Origin: Streptomyces misionensis
Lineage (GTDB): Bacteria > Actinomycetota > Actinomycetes > Streptomycetales > Streptomycetaceae
Direction: 5' to 3'
DNA: 64,000 nucleotides
Assembly (NCBI RefSeq): GCF_900104815.1
Contig: NZ_FNTD01000004.1
Location: 5,224,501 to 5,288,500, forward strand
Shown here: positions 35,570 through 43,882 of the stretch, in pieces
How positions within the stretch are numbered: the stretch's first letter is position 1
Layout of the letters: every line of letters begins with the position of its first letter
Made by a program: the position numbers and the translations under genes
Notes under the pieces: generated by a model
Seen by the model: only the letters and a program-made list of their open reading frames with translations
Databases searched by the model: none
What the model was told of the DNA's origin: nothing

Positions 35570-36976
35570 ATGTCGGTAGGCGATGAGGTCCGCACGGATC
35601 AGGGCAGGCCGCAGCAGTCCCTCGGGACGGCGGCAGCGCGGAACCTGGCCACCACCACCAAGTCCGTTCCGCAGATGCAGGAGATCACCTCCCGCTGGCT
35701 GCTGCGCACGCTCCCCTGGGTGGACATCCAGGGCGGCACATACCGGGTGAACCGGCGGCTGACCTACGCCGTCGGCGACGGCCGTATCACCTTCGTGAAG
35801 ACCGGGGACCAGGTGGAGGTCATCCCGGCCGAGCTCGGCGAACTGCCGGCCCTGCGTTCGTTCGAGGACGAGGAGGTGCTGGCCGAACTGGCCCGCCGCT
35901 GCCGCCAGCGTGCCTTCGCGCCCGGCGAGGTCATCGCCGACTTCGGCAACCGCAACGACGGGGTCTACCTGCTCGCCCACGGCCGGGTCGAGAAGGTCGC
36001 CACCGGCCCCTACGGCGACGACTCGGTCCTCGGCGTCCTCGCCGACGGCGCCTACTTCGGCGACCAGGCGCTGCTGGACGGCGAGTCCATCTGGGAGTAC
36101 ACGGTCCGCGCCGGCACCGCCACCACCGTACTGATCCTCAGCCGCCAGGACTTCGAGGAGATCGCGCAGCGCTCGCCCTCGCTGCGGGACCATCTCGCGC
36201 GGGTGCGCTCGATCCCGGAGCAGCGCACCAACAAGTACGGCGAGAAGGAGGTCGAGCTGGCGGCCGGCCACTCCGGCGAGCCGGACATCCCGCACACCTT
36301 CGTCGACTACGAACCCCGGCCCCGCGAGTACGAGTTGAGCATCGCGCAGACGGTGCTGCGCATCCACTCCCGGGTGGCCGACCTCTACAACCAGCCGATG
36401 AACCAGACCGAGCAGCAGCTGCGGCTCACGGTCGAGGCGCTGAAGGAGCGCCAGGAGCACGAGCTGATCAACAACCCGGACTTCGGCCTGCTCAGCAACT
36501 GCGAGTACGACCAGCGGATCCAGCCGCACGCCGGGGTGCCCAGTCCGGACGACATGGACGAGCTGCTCAGCCGCCGCCGCGGGACCAAGCTGTTCCTCGC
36601 CCACCCGCGCGCGATCGCCGCGTTCGGACGCGAGCTGAACAAGCGGGGGCTGGTGCCGGAGACGATCGACATCGGCGGCAACCGCATCCCCACCTGGCGC
36701 GGGGTGCCGCTGTACCCGTGCAACAAGATCCCGATCAGCGAGGCGCGGACCACCTCGATCATCGCGATGCGTACGGGCGAGGAGGACCAGGGCGTCATCG
36801 GTCTGCGGCAGTCCGGCATCCCGGACGAGATCGAACCGAGCCTGTCCGTCCGCTTCATGGGCATCAACGAGCAGGCGATCATCAAATACCTGGTCACGGC
36901 CTATTACTCGGCCGCCGTCCTGGTGCCGGACGCGCTCGGTGTGCTGGAGAACGTCGAGATCGGCCGCTGGAGGTGA
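35570..36976 (+). CDS. family 2B encapsulin shell protein with cNMP-binding-like domain
   Basis: Predicted to self-assemble into a protein nanocompartment. The 468-residue protein has an N-terminal arm and HK97-like segment (1-95, [17 protein letters not shown]), an inserted cyclic-nucleotide-binding fold (about 97-215, with [10 protein letters not shown]) and the main HK97 coat domain (215-468; [15 protein letters not shown] and the [14 protein letters not shown] loop). This is the EshA/family 2B layout. GGGAGGG lies 9 bases before the ATG. The next gene encodes a likely cargo enzyme. The usual phosphate-binding Arg of cAMP sites is not seen. Confidence 0.9.
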   Translation: MSVGDEVRTDQGRPQQSLGTAAARNLATTTKSVPQMQEITSRWLLRTLPWVDIQGGTYRVNRRLTYAVGDGRITFVKTGDQVEVIPAELGELPALRSFEDEEVLAELARRCRQRAFAPGEVIADFGNRNDGVYLLAHGRVEKVATGPYGDDSVLGVLADGAYFGDQALLDGESIWEYTVRAGTATTVLILSRQDFEEIAQRSPSLRDHLARVRSIPEQRTNKYGEKEVELAAGHSGEPDIPHTFVDYEPRPREYELSIAQTVLRIHSRVADLYNQPMNQTEQQLRLTVEALKERQEHELINNPDFGLLSNCEYDQRIQPHAGVPSPDDMDELLSRRRGTKLFLAHPRAIAAFGRELNKRGLVPETIDIGGNRIPTWRGVPLYPCNKIPISEARTTSIIAMRTGEEDQGVIGLRQSGIPDEIEPSLSVRFMGINEQAIIKYLVTAYYSAAVLVPDALGVLENVEIGRWR

Positions 36977-37088
36977 CGTTTCCGCACGTCGCGGCCGTGT
37001 CCCCGGCCGTCCGGGCGGGTACACCCTCGGGGTACGCGTCCGGCCGGGCCGGCGTCGCCGGCGCCCGCGGACCTGGCGAGGGGGAGGC

Positions 37089-38225
37089 ATGGCCGACTTC
37101 ATGACGGAGACCGAACACCGATCCACCGGTGCGTCGCACATCGGCGCACCGGTGGACCGGCGCGGAGGCGGGGACACCGGCTCCGGTCCGCTCGACGGGC
37201 AGGAGGCGGCGGCACTGCTGGAGCGGACCCGGGCCCTGGTGGACCCGGAGCTGCGCGCCGCCGTCGAGTCACTGCCCGGCTCCATGCGCCGGATCGCGCG
37301 CTATCACTTCGGCTGGGAGCACGCGGACGGCACCCCCGCCGAGGGCAACGCAGGCAAGGCGATCAGGCCGGCCCTGGTGCTCGCCGCGGCCGCCGCGCTC
37401 GGCGGCCCGGCGGCCCGGGCGGCGGCCGTGCGGGCCGCGGCCGCGGTGGAACTGGTCCACAACTTCACGCTGCTGCACGACGACGTGATGGACCGGGACC
37501 CCACCCGCAGGCACCGGCCCACGGCCTGGACCGTGTTCGGGGACACCGACGCGATCCTCGCCGGGGACTCGCTCCAGGCGCTCGCGCTGCGGCTGCTCGC
37601 CGAGGACCCGCACCCGGCTGCCGCCCGGGCCGCCGCCCGGCTCGCGGACTGCGTGGTGGAGCTGTGCGCCGGTCAGCACACCGACACCGACATGGAGCGC
37701 CGCGCCCCGGACGAGGTCACCCTGGACGAGGTGCTCGCCATGGCCGAGGCGAAGACCGGGGCCCTGCTGGGCTGCGCCTGCGCGCTGGGCGCGCTGTACG
37801 CGGGCGCCGGACCCGAGGAGGCGGCCGCGCTGGACGGCTTCGGCCGCCAGGCTGGGCTGGCCTTCCAGCTGATCGACGACGTGATCGGGATATGGGGCGA
37901 TCCGCGGCGCACTGGCAAGCCGGCCGGTGCCGATCTCGCGGCCCGCAAGAAGTCCCTGCCGGTGGTGGCGGCGCTCGCCTCCGGCACCCCGGCGGCGGCC
38001 GAACTCGCCGCGCTGTACGGGCAGCCGTACGTCTCCGGTGACAGCGAGGGCATCGCGCGGACCGCGCTGGCCGTGGAGCAGGCAGGCGGACGGGACTGGG
38101 CGCAGGCGGAGGCGGCCGACCGGATGGCCCGCGCGATGCAGGAACTGGCCCGGGCGATCCCGGACCCGGAGGCGGCGGGCGGGCTGCTGGCCCTCGCCGA
38201 GTTCGTGACCCGGCGCAGCAGCTGA
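37089..38225 (+). CDS. polyprenyl synthetase, probable encapsulin cargo
   Basis: A 378-residue trans-prenyltransferase: first aspartate motif D131-D-V-M-D135 (no two-residue insertion) and second D263-D-V-I-G-I-W-G-D, with K-A-I-R-P near 90. Phe126, five residues before the first motif, is the kind of residue that often limits chains to C20. The first 40 residues are Gly/Asp/Thr-rich and disordered, as in N-terminal cargo-loading domains of family 2 encapsulins. It lies 112 bp after the shell gene on the same strand. The product chain length and loading are inferred. The ATG at 37089 directly follows GAGGGGGAGGC. Confidence 0.9.
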   Translation: MADFMTETEHRSTGASHIGAPVDRRGGGDTGSGPLDGQEAAALLERTRALVDPELRAAVESLPGSMRRIARYHFGWEHADGTPAEGNAGKAIRPALVLAAAAALGGPAARAAAVRAAAAVELVHNFTLLHDDVMDRDPTRRHRPTAWTVFGDTDAILAGDSLQALALRLLAEDPHPAAARAAARLADCVVELCAGQHTDTDMERRAPDEVTLDEVLAMAEAKTGALLGCACALGALYAGAGPEEAAALDGFGRQAGLAFQLIDDVIGIWGDPRRTGKPAGADLAARKKSLPVVAALASGTPAAAELAALYGQPYVSGDSEGIARTALAVEQAGGRDWAQAEAADRMARAMQELARAIPDPEAAGGLLALAEFVTRRSS

Positions 38226-38383
38226 GCGCCACCACCAGCGCCGCCGGCCCGTCCGGCGGCCCGAAGGACCCGGAGTTCCCGGGCCCGTGCGGCTCCTGAC
38301 CCCGCACGGTGTCCCGGGGGCTCCGGCCGGGCGGGCTCCGCACATCCCCACAGTGTGCGGGGCCCGCCGTCTACCGTGGGGCC

Positions 38384-38731
38384 ATGCCGAAACCGTCCCG
38401 CATCCTCCACGTCACCGAGCGCTCCCTGTGGGAGGCGGCGCGCGAGCGCGGCACCTACGAGGTGTCGACCCGTGGCCGCACCCTCCGGGAAGAGGGCTTC
38501 ATCCACTTCTCCACCCGTGCCCAGCTCCCGCGCGTCGCCGCCTTCCTGTATGGCGACGATGCCCGCGCGGACCTGGTGGTGCTGGAGGTGGACCCGGAGC
38601 TGCTGGACGCGCCGCTGCGGTACGAGTCCGTCGAGCCCGGGGGCGAGGAATTCCCGCATCTGTACGGCCCGTTGCCCGTCGGGGCCGTGGTGAGGGTGAC
38701 GCCCTGGACGGCCGGCTCGCCGGGAGACTGA
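38384..38731 (+). CDS. DUF952 family protein
   Basis: A 115-residue DUF952 domain: I-L-H-V-T near the start, G-F-I-H-F-S-T central motif and F-P-H-L-Y-G-P-L near the C-terminus. The fold resembles ADP-ribosyltransferase-like domains, but activity is not established. Start follows TACCGT by 6 bases, a leaderless pattern. Convergent with the VOC gene, six bases between stops. Confidence 0.88.
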   Translation: MPKPSRILHVTERSLWEAARERGTYEVSTRGRTLREEGFIHFSTRAQLPRVAAFLYGDDARADLVVLEVDPELLDAPLRYESVEPGGEEFPHLYGPLPVGAVVRVTPWTAGSPGD

Positions 38732-38737
38732 AAAACG

Positions 38738-39154
38738 TCAGGCCGCCGGCCGCTGGAAGCAGCGCAGCAGATTGCCCGCCGGGTCGCGGAAGGCGCAGTC
38801 GCGCACGCCCCACGGCTGGTCGGTCGGTTCCTGGAGCACATCGGCGCCGTACTCGCGCAGCCGCTCCCACAGCGCGTCGCAGTCGTCGGTGGCCAGGATG
38901 ACCCCGCGCAGCATGCCCTTGGCGAGCAGTTCGGCCAGCGCCAGCCGGTCGGCCGGGGAGGCGTCCGGGTTGGCACCCGGCGGCTCCAGCACGATCTCCA
39001 CGTCCGGCTGGTGCGGCGAGCCGACGGTCACCCACCGCATCCCCTCGAAGCCCACGTCGTTGCGGACCTCCAGGCCGAGGACGTCACGGTAGAAGGCGAG
39101 GGCCTTGTCGTGGTCGTCCACGGCGATGAAGCACTGCGCGAGTCTCACATCCAT
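38738..39154 (-). CDS. VOC/glyoxalase-fold protein
   Basis: A 138-residue VOC-superfamily protein of two beta-alpha-beta-beta-beta modules: F-I-A-V-D-D at the start, A-L-A-F-Y-R-D-V-L-G-L-E-V, and R-D-C-A-F-R-D-P-A-G-N at the C-terminus. Often a dioxygenase, glyoxalase or binding protein; substrate unknown. It is 49 bp downstream of a short AraC regulator on the same strand, the common AraC-VOC pair. Confidence 0.87.
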   Translation of the reverse strand: MDVRLAQCFIAVDDHDKALAFYRDVLGLEVRNDVGFEGMRWVTVGSPHQPDVEIVLEPPGANPDASPADRLALAELLAKGMLRGVILATDDCDALWERLREYGADVLQEPTDQPWGVRDCAFRDPAGNLLRCFQRPAA

Positions 39155-39203
39155 GGCTTCACGCTAAGCCGCCGCGGGCTTCGCCGCGCGCGGCTCGGAC
39201 GGA

Positions 39204-39608
39204 TCAGCAGGGCCGGCGGCGTGGCCGGGTGAAGGTGCGGGCCACACAGGACGGGATCACCGCCGCCGGTTCGTGCGAGTCCGCCCGGTAGGCGCTCGGC
39301 GTCCGGCCGACCAGCTCGGTGAAGCGGGAGCTGAAGGAACCCAGCGACGTACAGCCCACGGCCAGGCACACCTCGGTCACGGTGAGGTCGCCCCGGCGCA
39401 GCAGCGCCTTGGCCCGCTCGATCCGGCGGGTCATGAGATAGCTGTACGGCGTCTCCCCGAAGGCCTTGCGGAAGCTGCGCTGGAAGTGGCCGGGGGACAT
39501 CAGGGCGTCACGGGCCAGCTCGGTCATGTCGAGCGGTTCGGCGTACTCGCGGTCCATCCGGTCGCGCACACGCCGCAGCCGCCTCAGGTCCTCCAGGGTC
39601 ACGGCCAC
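39204..39608 (-). CDS. short AraC-family regulator
   Basis: A 134-residue protein that is essentially only the AraC DNA-binding domain (two helix-turn-helix motifs, A-L-M-S-P-G-H-F-Q-R-S-F and A-V-G-C-T-S-L-G-S-F-S-S-R-F) without an effector domain. Start is GTG at 39608 or GTG at 39602. Likely controls itself and the adjoining VOC gene. Confidence 0.85.
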   Translation of the reverse strand: MAVTLEDLRRLRRVRDRMDREYAEPLDMTELARDALMSPGHFQRSFRKAFGETPYSYLMTRRIERAKALLRRGDLTVTEVCLAVGCTSLGSFSSRFTELVGRTPSAYRADSHEPAAVIPSCVARTFTRPRRRPC

Positions 39609-40049
39609 AGCTTGACACAGGGCACCGACATCCGGGCCGGGAGGACGCCGCCCGCGGCGACGAGACCGACGTACGGGCGGCAGAGGTCCGGCTCGCGGTG
39701 CCCCAGGGGGAGGGCTGGACGAAGAACCGCGCCCGGACCGCGCGGCCGCCGTGCTGGGTCGGCGGCCTGCGGGCCGGGTGCGGGAGGTGGACCAGGCGAC
39801 AGGGGAATCGCAGGTCGAGCGGCGAGACGGAAGGTCGGGCCCTTTTGGAGATGCCAGGCGGCATCACGGGCCTCACGACGACAGCGGCCCCGCTCCCCCC
39901 CCGGGCCGGGGAAGAACGGGGCCGCGGTCATGAGTAAGCCGGGTCAGGTTGGCGCTCGGACAGCGAGGGCTCCGAGAGTCCTTCGCATGTCGCGATCCGG
40001 CGGTCCCTACGCCCTTACGACGGCCGTTACCGCATCGGGCGGCCCGTGC
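39609..40049. other. 441-bp intergenic region without a gene
   Basis: Only short, repeat-poor open frames with unsuitable codon bias occur. No RNA gene or clear terminator was recognised. It separates the AraC gene start from the stop codon of the glycerophosphodiesterase gene. Confidence 0.5.
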
Positions 40050-40883
40050 TCAGTGCGAGTCCAGGGTCAGCGGGTAGTCGGTGATGATCCCGCCGACGCC
40101 GAGCTTCAGCATGCGGTCGCGGAGCTGGGCGGTGTCCACGGTGTGGGTCCACACCCGTGGGATGCCGGCGTGCGTGGCCGTTTGGATCCGGTCGTCTCCG
40201 CAGTCGTAGGCGAGGTCGAGGACGTCCACGTACGGGGCGAACTTCTTCGGGTCTTCGTGGGCGAACTGGACGTGATTGCGCCACAGATGGGTGAGGATGC
40301 CGAGCCGGTGGATCTTCTTCGCGACGGCGGGCTGATCGGTGTTGATCAGCACGGATTTCTGCAGCCGCCGGTCTTTGATCATCTTGGCGAGGCGGGGTAC
40401 CGAGTCGGCGTTCTTCGCCTCGATCGTGAGGACGGCCTGCCCGCCGAGCGCGTCCAGGTACTCCTCGGCGGTGGGCGGATGCTCGTTCTCCGGGCCGGTG
40501 CCGACGTCGATGCGCAGCTTCTTCCACCGGGCGAGCGTGTAGGAGGAGACGAGACCGCTGCCGTCCGTGGTCCGCTCCACGGTCCGATCGTGCATGATCA
40601 CCGGAGTCCCGTCGGCCAGCTCCTGGGTGTCCACGTCCAGGACGTCGATCTTGCCGGTCTTCACCAAGGTGCGGCTGCCGGATATGGACGCCTCCCGCAC
40701 GTCCCCGGTGCCTCCTCGGTGCGCATCGAGGACCACCCGGGGCAGGCCCGCCAGAGACGGCTTGTCGTCGGACGGCCGGGCGGAGAAGTGCCAGACCCCG
40801 CCACCGATGACGGCAACCACCCCGGCCACGGCTAACACCCGGACACCCTGCGGGCTCCTGCGGGCACGGTGCTTGGCCGACAT
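40050..40883 (-). CDS. glycerophosphodiester phosphodiesterase, membrane-anchored
   Basis: A 277-residue protein with an N-terminal hydrophobic segment (about 15-34) after a basic stretch, likely an uncleaved signal anchor, so the domain is outside the membrane. The catalytic domain has D-A-H-R-G-G, a D-V-D metal pair and V-I-M-H-D-R-T-V-E-R-T-T-D-G, but the usual E-N-T after H-R-G reads R-E-A-S. It would release glycerol-3-phosphate. AGGGGGG precedes the ATG. A possible PHO box is upstream. Confidence 0.85.
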   Translation of the reverse strand: MSAKHRARRSPQGVRVLAVAGVVAVIGGGVWHFSARPSDDKPSLAGLPRVVLDAHRGGTGDVREASISGSRTLVKTGKIDVLDVDTQELADGTPVIMHDRTVERTTDGSGLVSSYTLARWKKLRIDVGTGPENEHPPTAEEYLDALGGQAVLTIEAKNADSVPRLAKMIKDRRLQKSVLINTDQPAVAKKIHRLGILTHLWRNHVQFAHEDPKKFAPYVDVLDLAYDCGDDRIQTATHAGIPRVWTHTVDTAQLRDRMLKLGVGGIITDYPLTLDSH

Positions 40884-40913
40884 CGATTCCCCCCTCGGCA
40901 TATGACGGACCGC

Positions 40914-40974
40914 CACAATAAACACCGCGCGTTCACAATGAACACCCGTTACCTACAGGGGGAGTTCACCCGGG
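40914..40974. promoter_or_regulatory. possible PHO box/direct repeats upstream of GDPD
   Basis: On the plus strand GTTCACCCGGG (40964-40974) fits the PhoP repeat unit, and GTTCAC recurs at 40931, 33 bases (3 x 11) away. CACAATAAACAC and CACAATGAACAC (40914, 40934) form a 20-bp-offset direct repeat. The orientation is opposite to the gene. A phosphate-controlled GDPD would make sense, but this is tentative. Confidence 0.4.
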
Positions 40975-41378
40975 CCGCCGCGCCGGTCGCGGGATGTCGG
41001 GCCGTGGTGATCGAGTCGATCCAGATCAGACCGGTTGCGGTGCTGCTGGAGTTCCGGCCGGCGAAGACATACGGGGTGTGCGGAATGTGGTGTCCGTCAC
41101 GGTGGCGGCTGCCGTGGTCATACCGAACGGCGGGGGCGGGACCCGGTCGACGTGGGTCCCGCCCCGCGGCAGATCACCGGATGCGGATGAAGGAGGTGCG
41201 CGGTCGGCAGGCGGCGACCTGCGCCGGCGGCATCGACATGGTCTTCCGGATGATGTCGGACGACGCTGTGATCGAGCGGCTCATCGGGGCCGACCCGGTG
41301 CCGGCCCGGCGCCACCGGCGCGGCAAGTATGAGCCCGAGAACTCCGGTGATGACGACTACGTCGTTCCTGAAAGGGGT
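40975..41378. other. gene-poor segment between GDPD and sodN
   Basis: No gene is supported here. Short stretches read like protein on the plus strand (M-V-F-R-M-M-S-D-D-A-V-I-E-R-L near 41240) but no frame has start, ribosome site and bias together; a decayed gene is possible. Confidence 0.4.
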
Positions 41379-41413
41379 GAGCGGCCCGCCCCCAGGCCAG
41401 GGTCGGGCCGCTC
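41379..41413 (-). terminator. sodN terminator
   Basis: A perfect 10-bp stem (GAGCGGCCCG and its complement) with a 15-base loop, 47 bases after the sodN stop, followed on the minus strand by ACCCCTTTC. Confidence 0.7.
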
Positions 41414-41459
41414 ATGTTCAGCCTCTGACCTGCGGTGCAATCGCAGGCGCGGAGCTGGG

Positions 41460-41855
41460 TCAGGCCTTCTTCGTCTCCCAGAAGATCTTGTCGATCTGGG
41501 CGATGTAGTCGAGCGCCTTCTGGCCCGTCGCCGGGTCGGTGGACGCCTTGGCGGCCGAGAGGGCCTTCAGGGTGTCGTTGACCAGCTGGTGCAGCTCGGG
41601 GTACTTCTCGAAGTGCGGGGCCTTGAAGTAGTCGCTCCAGAGGACGGAGACGTGGTGCTTCGCGAGCTCCGCGCGCTGCTCCTTGATGACGGTGGCACGC
41701 GCCTGGTAGTGGGGGTCGTCGTTGCCGGCCATCTTCTCCTGGACGGCCTTCACCGACTCCGCCTCGATGCGGGCCTGGGCCGGGTCGTACACGCCGCAGG
41801 GCAGGTCGCAGTGGGCGCTGACCTTGACCTTGGGGGCAAACAGGCGGGAAAGCAT
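41460..41855 (-). CDS. sodN: nickel superoxide dismutase precursor
   Basis: Dismutates superoxide using Ni. The 131-residue precursor has a 14-residue propeptide; cleavage after Ala14 exposes the nickel hook H15-C-D-L-P-C-G-V-Y (His1, Cys2 and Cys6 of the mature enzyme). Length equals the S. coelicolor protein. AGGAAGG lies about 8 bases before the ATG. The processing protease SodX is divergent. In S. coelicolor sodN depends on nickel through Nur and a small RNA from sodF; neither is in this window. Confidence 0.97.
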   Translation of the reverse strand: MLSRLFAPKVKVSAHCDLPCGVYDPAQARIEAESVKAVQEKMAGNDDPHYQARATVIKEQRAELAKHHVSVLWSDYFKAPHFEKYPELHQLVNDTLKALSAAKASTDPATGQKALDYIAQIDKIFWETKKA

Positions 41856-42000
41856 GGAGCATTCCTTCCTCGTGATCGTCTTCTCAGGTGCGACATTACT
41901 CCCTGAGAGACCTGTTTTCCTGAGTGCCCCCTAGGGCTTAGGACAAAAGTCCAGGGTGAGACTGAGACTGGTGGAGGAACGGACCGGGGAGGTGCCGGGA

Positions 42001-42435
42001 ATGCCGGAGCTGTCGCAGGAGAGCGAGCGGGGGAGGTCCGCCGCGCCGTTCGGGCTGGCCGAGGTGACGGGACCGTCCATGGTGCCCACCCTCCAGCACG
42101 GCGACCAGCTGCTGGTGCGGTACGGGGGTGTGGTCAGGGCGGGGGACGTCGTGGTGCTGCGGCACCCGTTCCAGCAGGACCTGCTGGTCGTCAAGCGGGC
42201 CGCGGAGCGGCGCGAGGGCGGCTGGTGGGTGCTCGGGGACAACCCCTACGCGGGCGGGGACAGCACCGACTACGGCGTCGTGCCCGAGGAGCTGATCCTG
42301 GGCCGCGCGTGGCTGCGCTACCGGCCGCTCCGTCCCGGTCAGCGTTCGCCGCTCGCGCTGCTGCGCTGGGCGTTCTCGGCCGCGCGGCCGCTGCTCACCG
42401 ACCGGTCGGCCTCCAGGCGCTTGCGGGCGCGGTAG
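42001..42435 (+). CDS. sodX: nickel-SOD maturation protease SodX
   Basis: A 144-residue S26-type peptidase that removes the SodN propeptide. The catalytic Ser26 is in G-P-S-M-V-P-T-L and the Lys65 in L-V-V-K-R-A; G-D-N-P-Y-A-G-G-D-S-T-D follows as in signal peptidases. It lacks a clear membrane anchor. GGGGAGG sits 8 bases before the ATG. Divergent from sodN; its last 97 bases are antisense to the CGNR gene. Confidence 0.92.
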   Translation: MPELSQESERGRSAAPFGLAEVTGPSMVPTLQHGDQLLVRYGGVVRAGDVVVLRHPFQQDLLVVKRAAERREGGWWVLGDNPYAGGDSTDYGVVPEELILGRAWLRYRPLRPGQRSPLALLRWAFSAARPLLTDRSASRRLRAR

Positions 42436-42968
42436 GCGGCCACGTTGGCCCGGGTCGCGCAGCGGTCGGAGCAGTAGCGCCGGGAGCGGTTGGTCGAGGT
42501 GTCCAGGTAGGCGTTGCGGCAGGGGAGCGCCTGGCACAGGCCCAGGCGGTCCACGCCGTACTCGGTGAGGTGGAAGGCGAGGCCCATCGCCGCGATCGCC
42601 GCGTAGCCGGCGGTGGCGTTGGAGGGGTGGTCGGCCAGGTGCATGTGCCACAGTGGGCGGCCGTCCTCGTCGCGGTGGTCGTGGCCGGAGATCTGCGGGC
42701 TCACCGGGAACTCCAGCAGCAGCGAGTTCAGTTGGTTCACCGCGAGCGTCTCGTCGCCCCCGTCGGCCGCCTCGAAGACCGAGCGCAGCCGGGCCCGCAC
42801 CGAGCGGAACCGGGTGACGTCGGCGTCGGTCGCGCGCCGGGCCGCGGACGCGTTGGCGCCGAAGAGGTCCCGCACGGCCTCGACCGAGGTCAGGGAGTCC
42901 TTGCCCCGGGCCGGCTCCTCGCTGTTGACGAGGCGTACGGCGTAATCCGAGTAATAGGCCAGTTCCAC
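42339..42968 (-). CDS. CGNR zinc finger/ABATE-domain protein
   Basis: A 209-residue protein: N-terminal ABATE-like stress domain (1-150) and C-terminal CGNR zinc finger, seen here as C-Q-A-L-P-C-R-N-A-Y-L-D ... R-R-Y-C-S-D-R-C-A-T-R-A-N-V. Usually a DNA-binding transcription factor. AAGGA is about 6 bases before the GTG. The 3' end overlaps sodX on the opposite strand. Confidence 0.88.
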   Translation of the reverse strand: MELAYYSDYAVRLVNSEEPARGKDSLTSVEAVRDLFGANASAARRATDADVTRFRSVRARLRSVFEAADGGDETLAVNQLNSLLLEFPVSPQISGHDHRDEDGRPLWHMHLADHPSNATAGYAAIAAMGLAFHLTEYGVDRLGLCQALPCRNAYLDTSTNRSRRYCSDRCATRANVAAYRARKRLEADRSVSSGRAAENAQRSSASGER

Positions 42969-43069
42969 TTGTAGTCCTTACGAGGGGCGCTCTATCGTCG
43001 TACCTGCGGTCGGGTAACAGCCGATCGTGCTTCCAGGGTATTACCCAACCGAGGGGAAAGGCGGGTTCC

Positions 43070-43828
43070 ATGACCACGAGTACCGGAACCGACTGGGCGG
43101 CCTGGCAGGAGAGCTGGGACCGGCAGCAGGAGTGGTACATGCCGGACCGGGAGGAGCGCTTCCGGATCATGCTCGACATGGTCGAGGCCCTCGTCGGCAC
43201 GGCCCCGCGCGTGCTCGACCTCGCCTGCGGCACCGGCAGCATCACCGCCCGGCTGCTGGCCAGGTTCCCCGAGGCCACCAGCACCGGCGTGGACCTCGAC
43301 CCGGCCCTGCTCGCCATCGCGCGCGGCACCTTCGAGGGCGACGGACGGGTCTCCTTCGTCACCGCCGACCTCAAGGACCCCGACTGGACCGCGAAGCTGC
43401 CGTACGACTCGTACGACGCCGTACTGACCGCGACGGCCCTGCACTGGCTGCACAGCGAACCCCTCGCGGCTCTCTACGGTCAGGTCGCGCGGCTCGTCCG
43501 CGACGGCGGTGTGTTCATGAACGCGGACCACATGATCGATGAGAGCACGCCCCGGATCAACGCGGCCGAACGCGCCCAGCGGCACGCCCGCATGGATCAG
43601 GCCAAGGCGGACGGCGCCCTCGACTGGGCCGACTGGTGGCAGCTGGCCGCCAAGGACCCGGTGCTCGCCGAGCCGACCGCCCGCCGCTTCGAGATCTACG
43701 GCGAGCACGCGGACGGCGACATGCCCTCCGCCGCCTGGCACGCGCGGGTGCTGCGGGAACAGGGCTTCGGCGAGGCCCGCCCGGTGTGGTGCTCGCCGTC
43801 CGACACGCTGCTGCTCGCCGTCAAGTGA
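43070..43828 (+). CDS. class I SAM-dependent methyltransferase
   Basis: A 252-residue Rossmann methyltransferase: V-L-D-L-A-C-G-T-G-S-I motif I near residue 50, G-V-D-L-D-P acidic loop and D-A-V-L-T-A-T-A-L-H-W-L (motif IV). The L-H-W motif resembles the Tam/UbiE-like group acting on small molecules. Substrate unknown. Alone on its strand, convergent with the ABC transporter operon. Confidence 0.88.
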   Translation: MTTSTGTDWAAWQESWDRQQEWYMPDREERFRIMLDMVEALVGTAPRVLDLACGTGSITARLLARFPEATSTGVDLDPALLAIARGTFEGDGRVSFVTADLKDPDWTAKLPYDSYDAVLTATALHWLHSEPLAALYGQVARLVRDGGVFMNADHMIDESTPRINAAERAQRHARMDQAKADGALDWADWWQLAAKDPVLAEPTARRFEIYGEHADGDMPSAAWHARVLREQGFGEARPVWCSPSDTLLLAVK

Positions 43829-43841
43829 GCCACGGGGGAGA

Positions 43842-43868
43842 GGGCGGTGCGGGCAAGCCGTACCGCCC
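43842..43868. terminator. bidirectional terminator
   Basis: GGGCGGT and ACCGCCC with a 13-base loop lie between the methyltransferase and the convergent ABC transporter ATPase gene; the flanks continue as weak pairing. Confidence 0.6.
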
Positions 43869-43882
43869 CCTCCTTCGCCCGG

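Noticed and set aside
40869..41906. 345-codon frame through the sodN region
   Set aside because: Its second half is antisense to sodN and the start region has no ribosome site.
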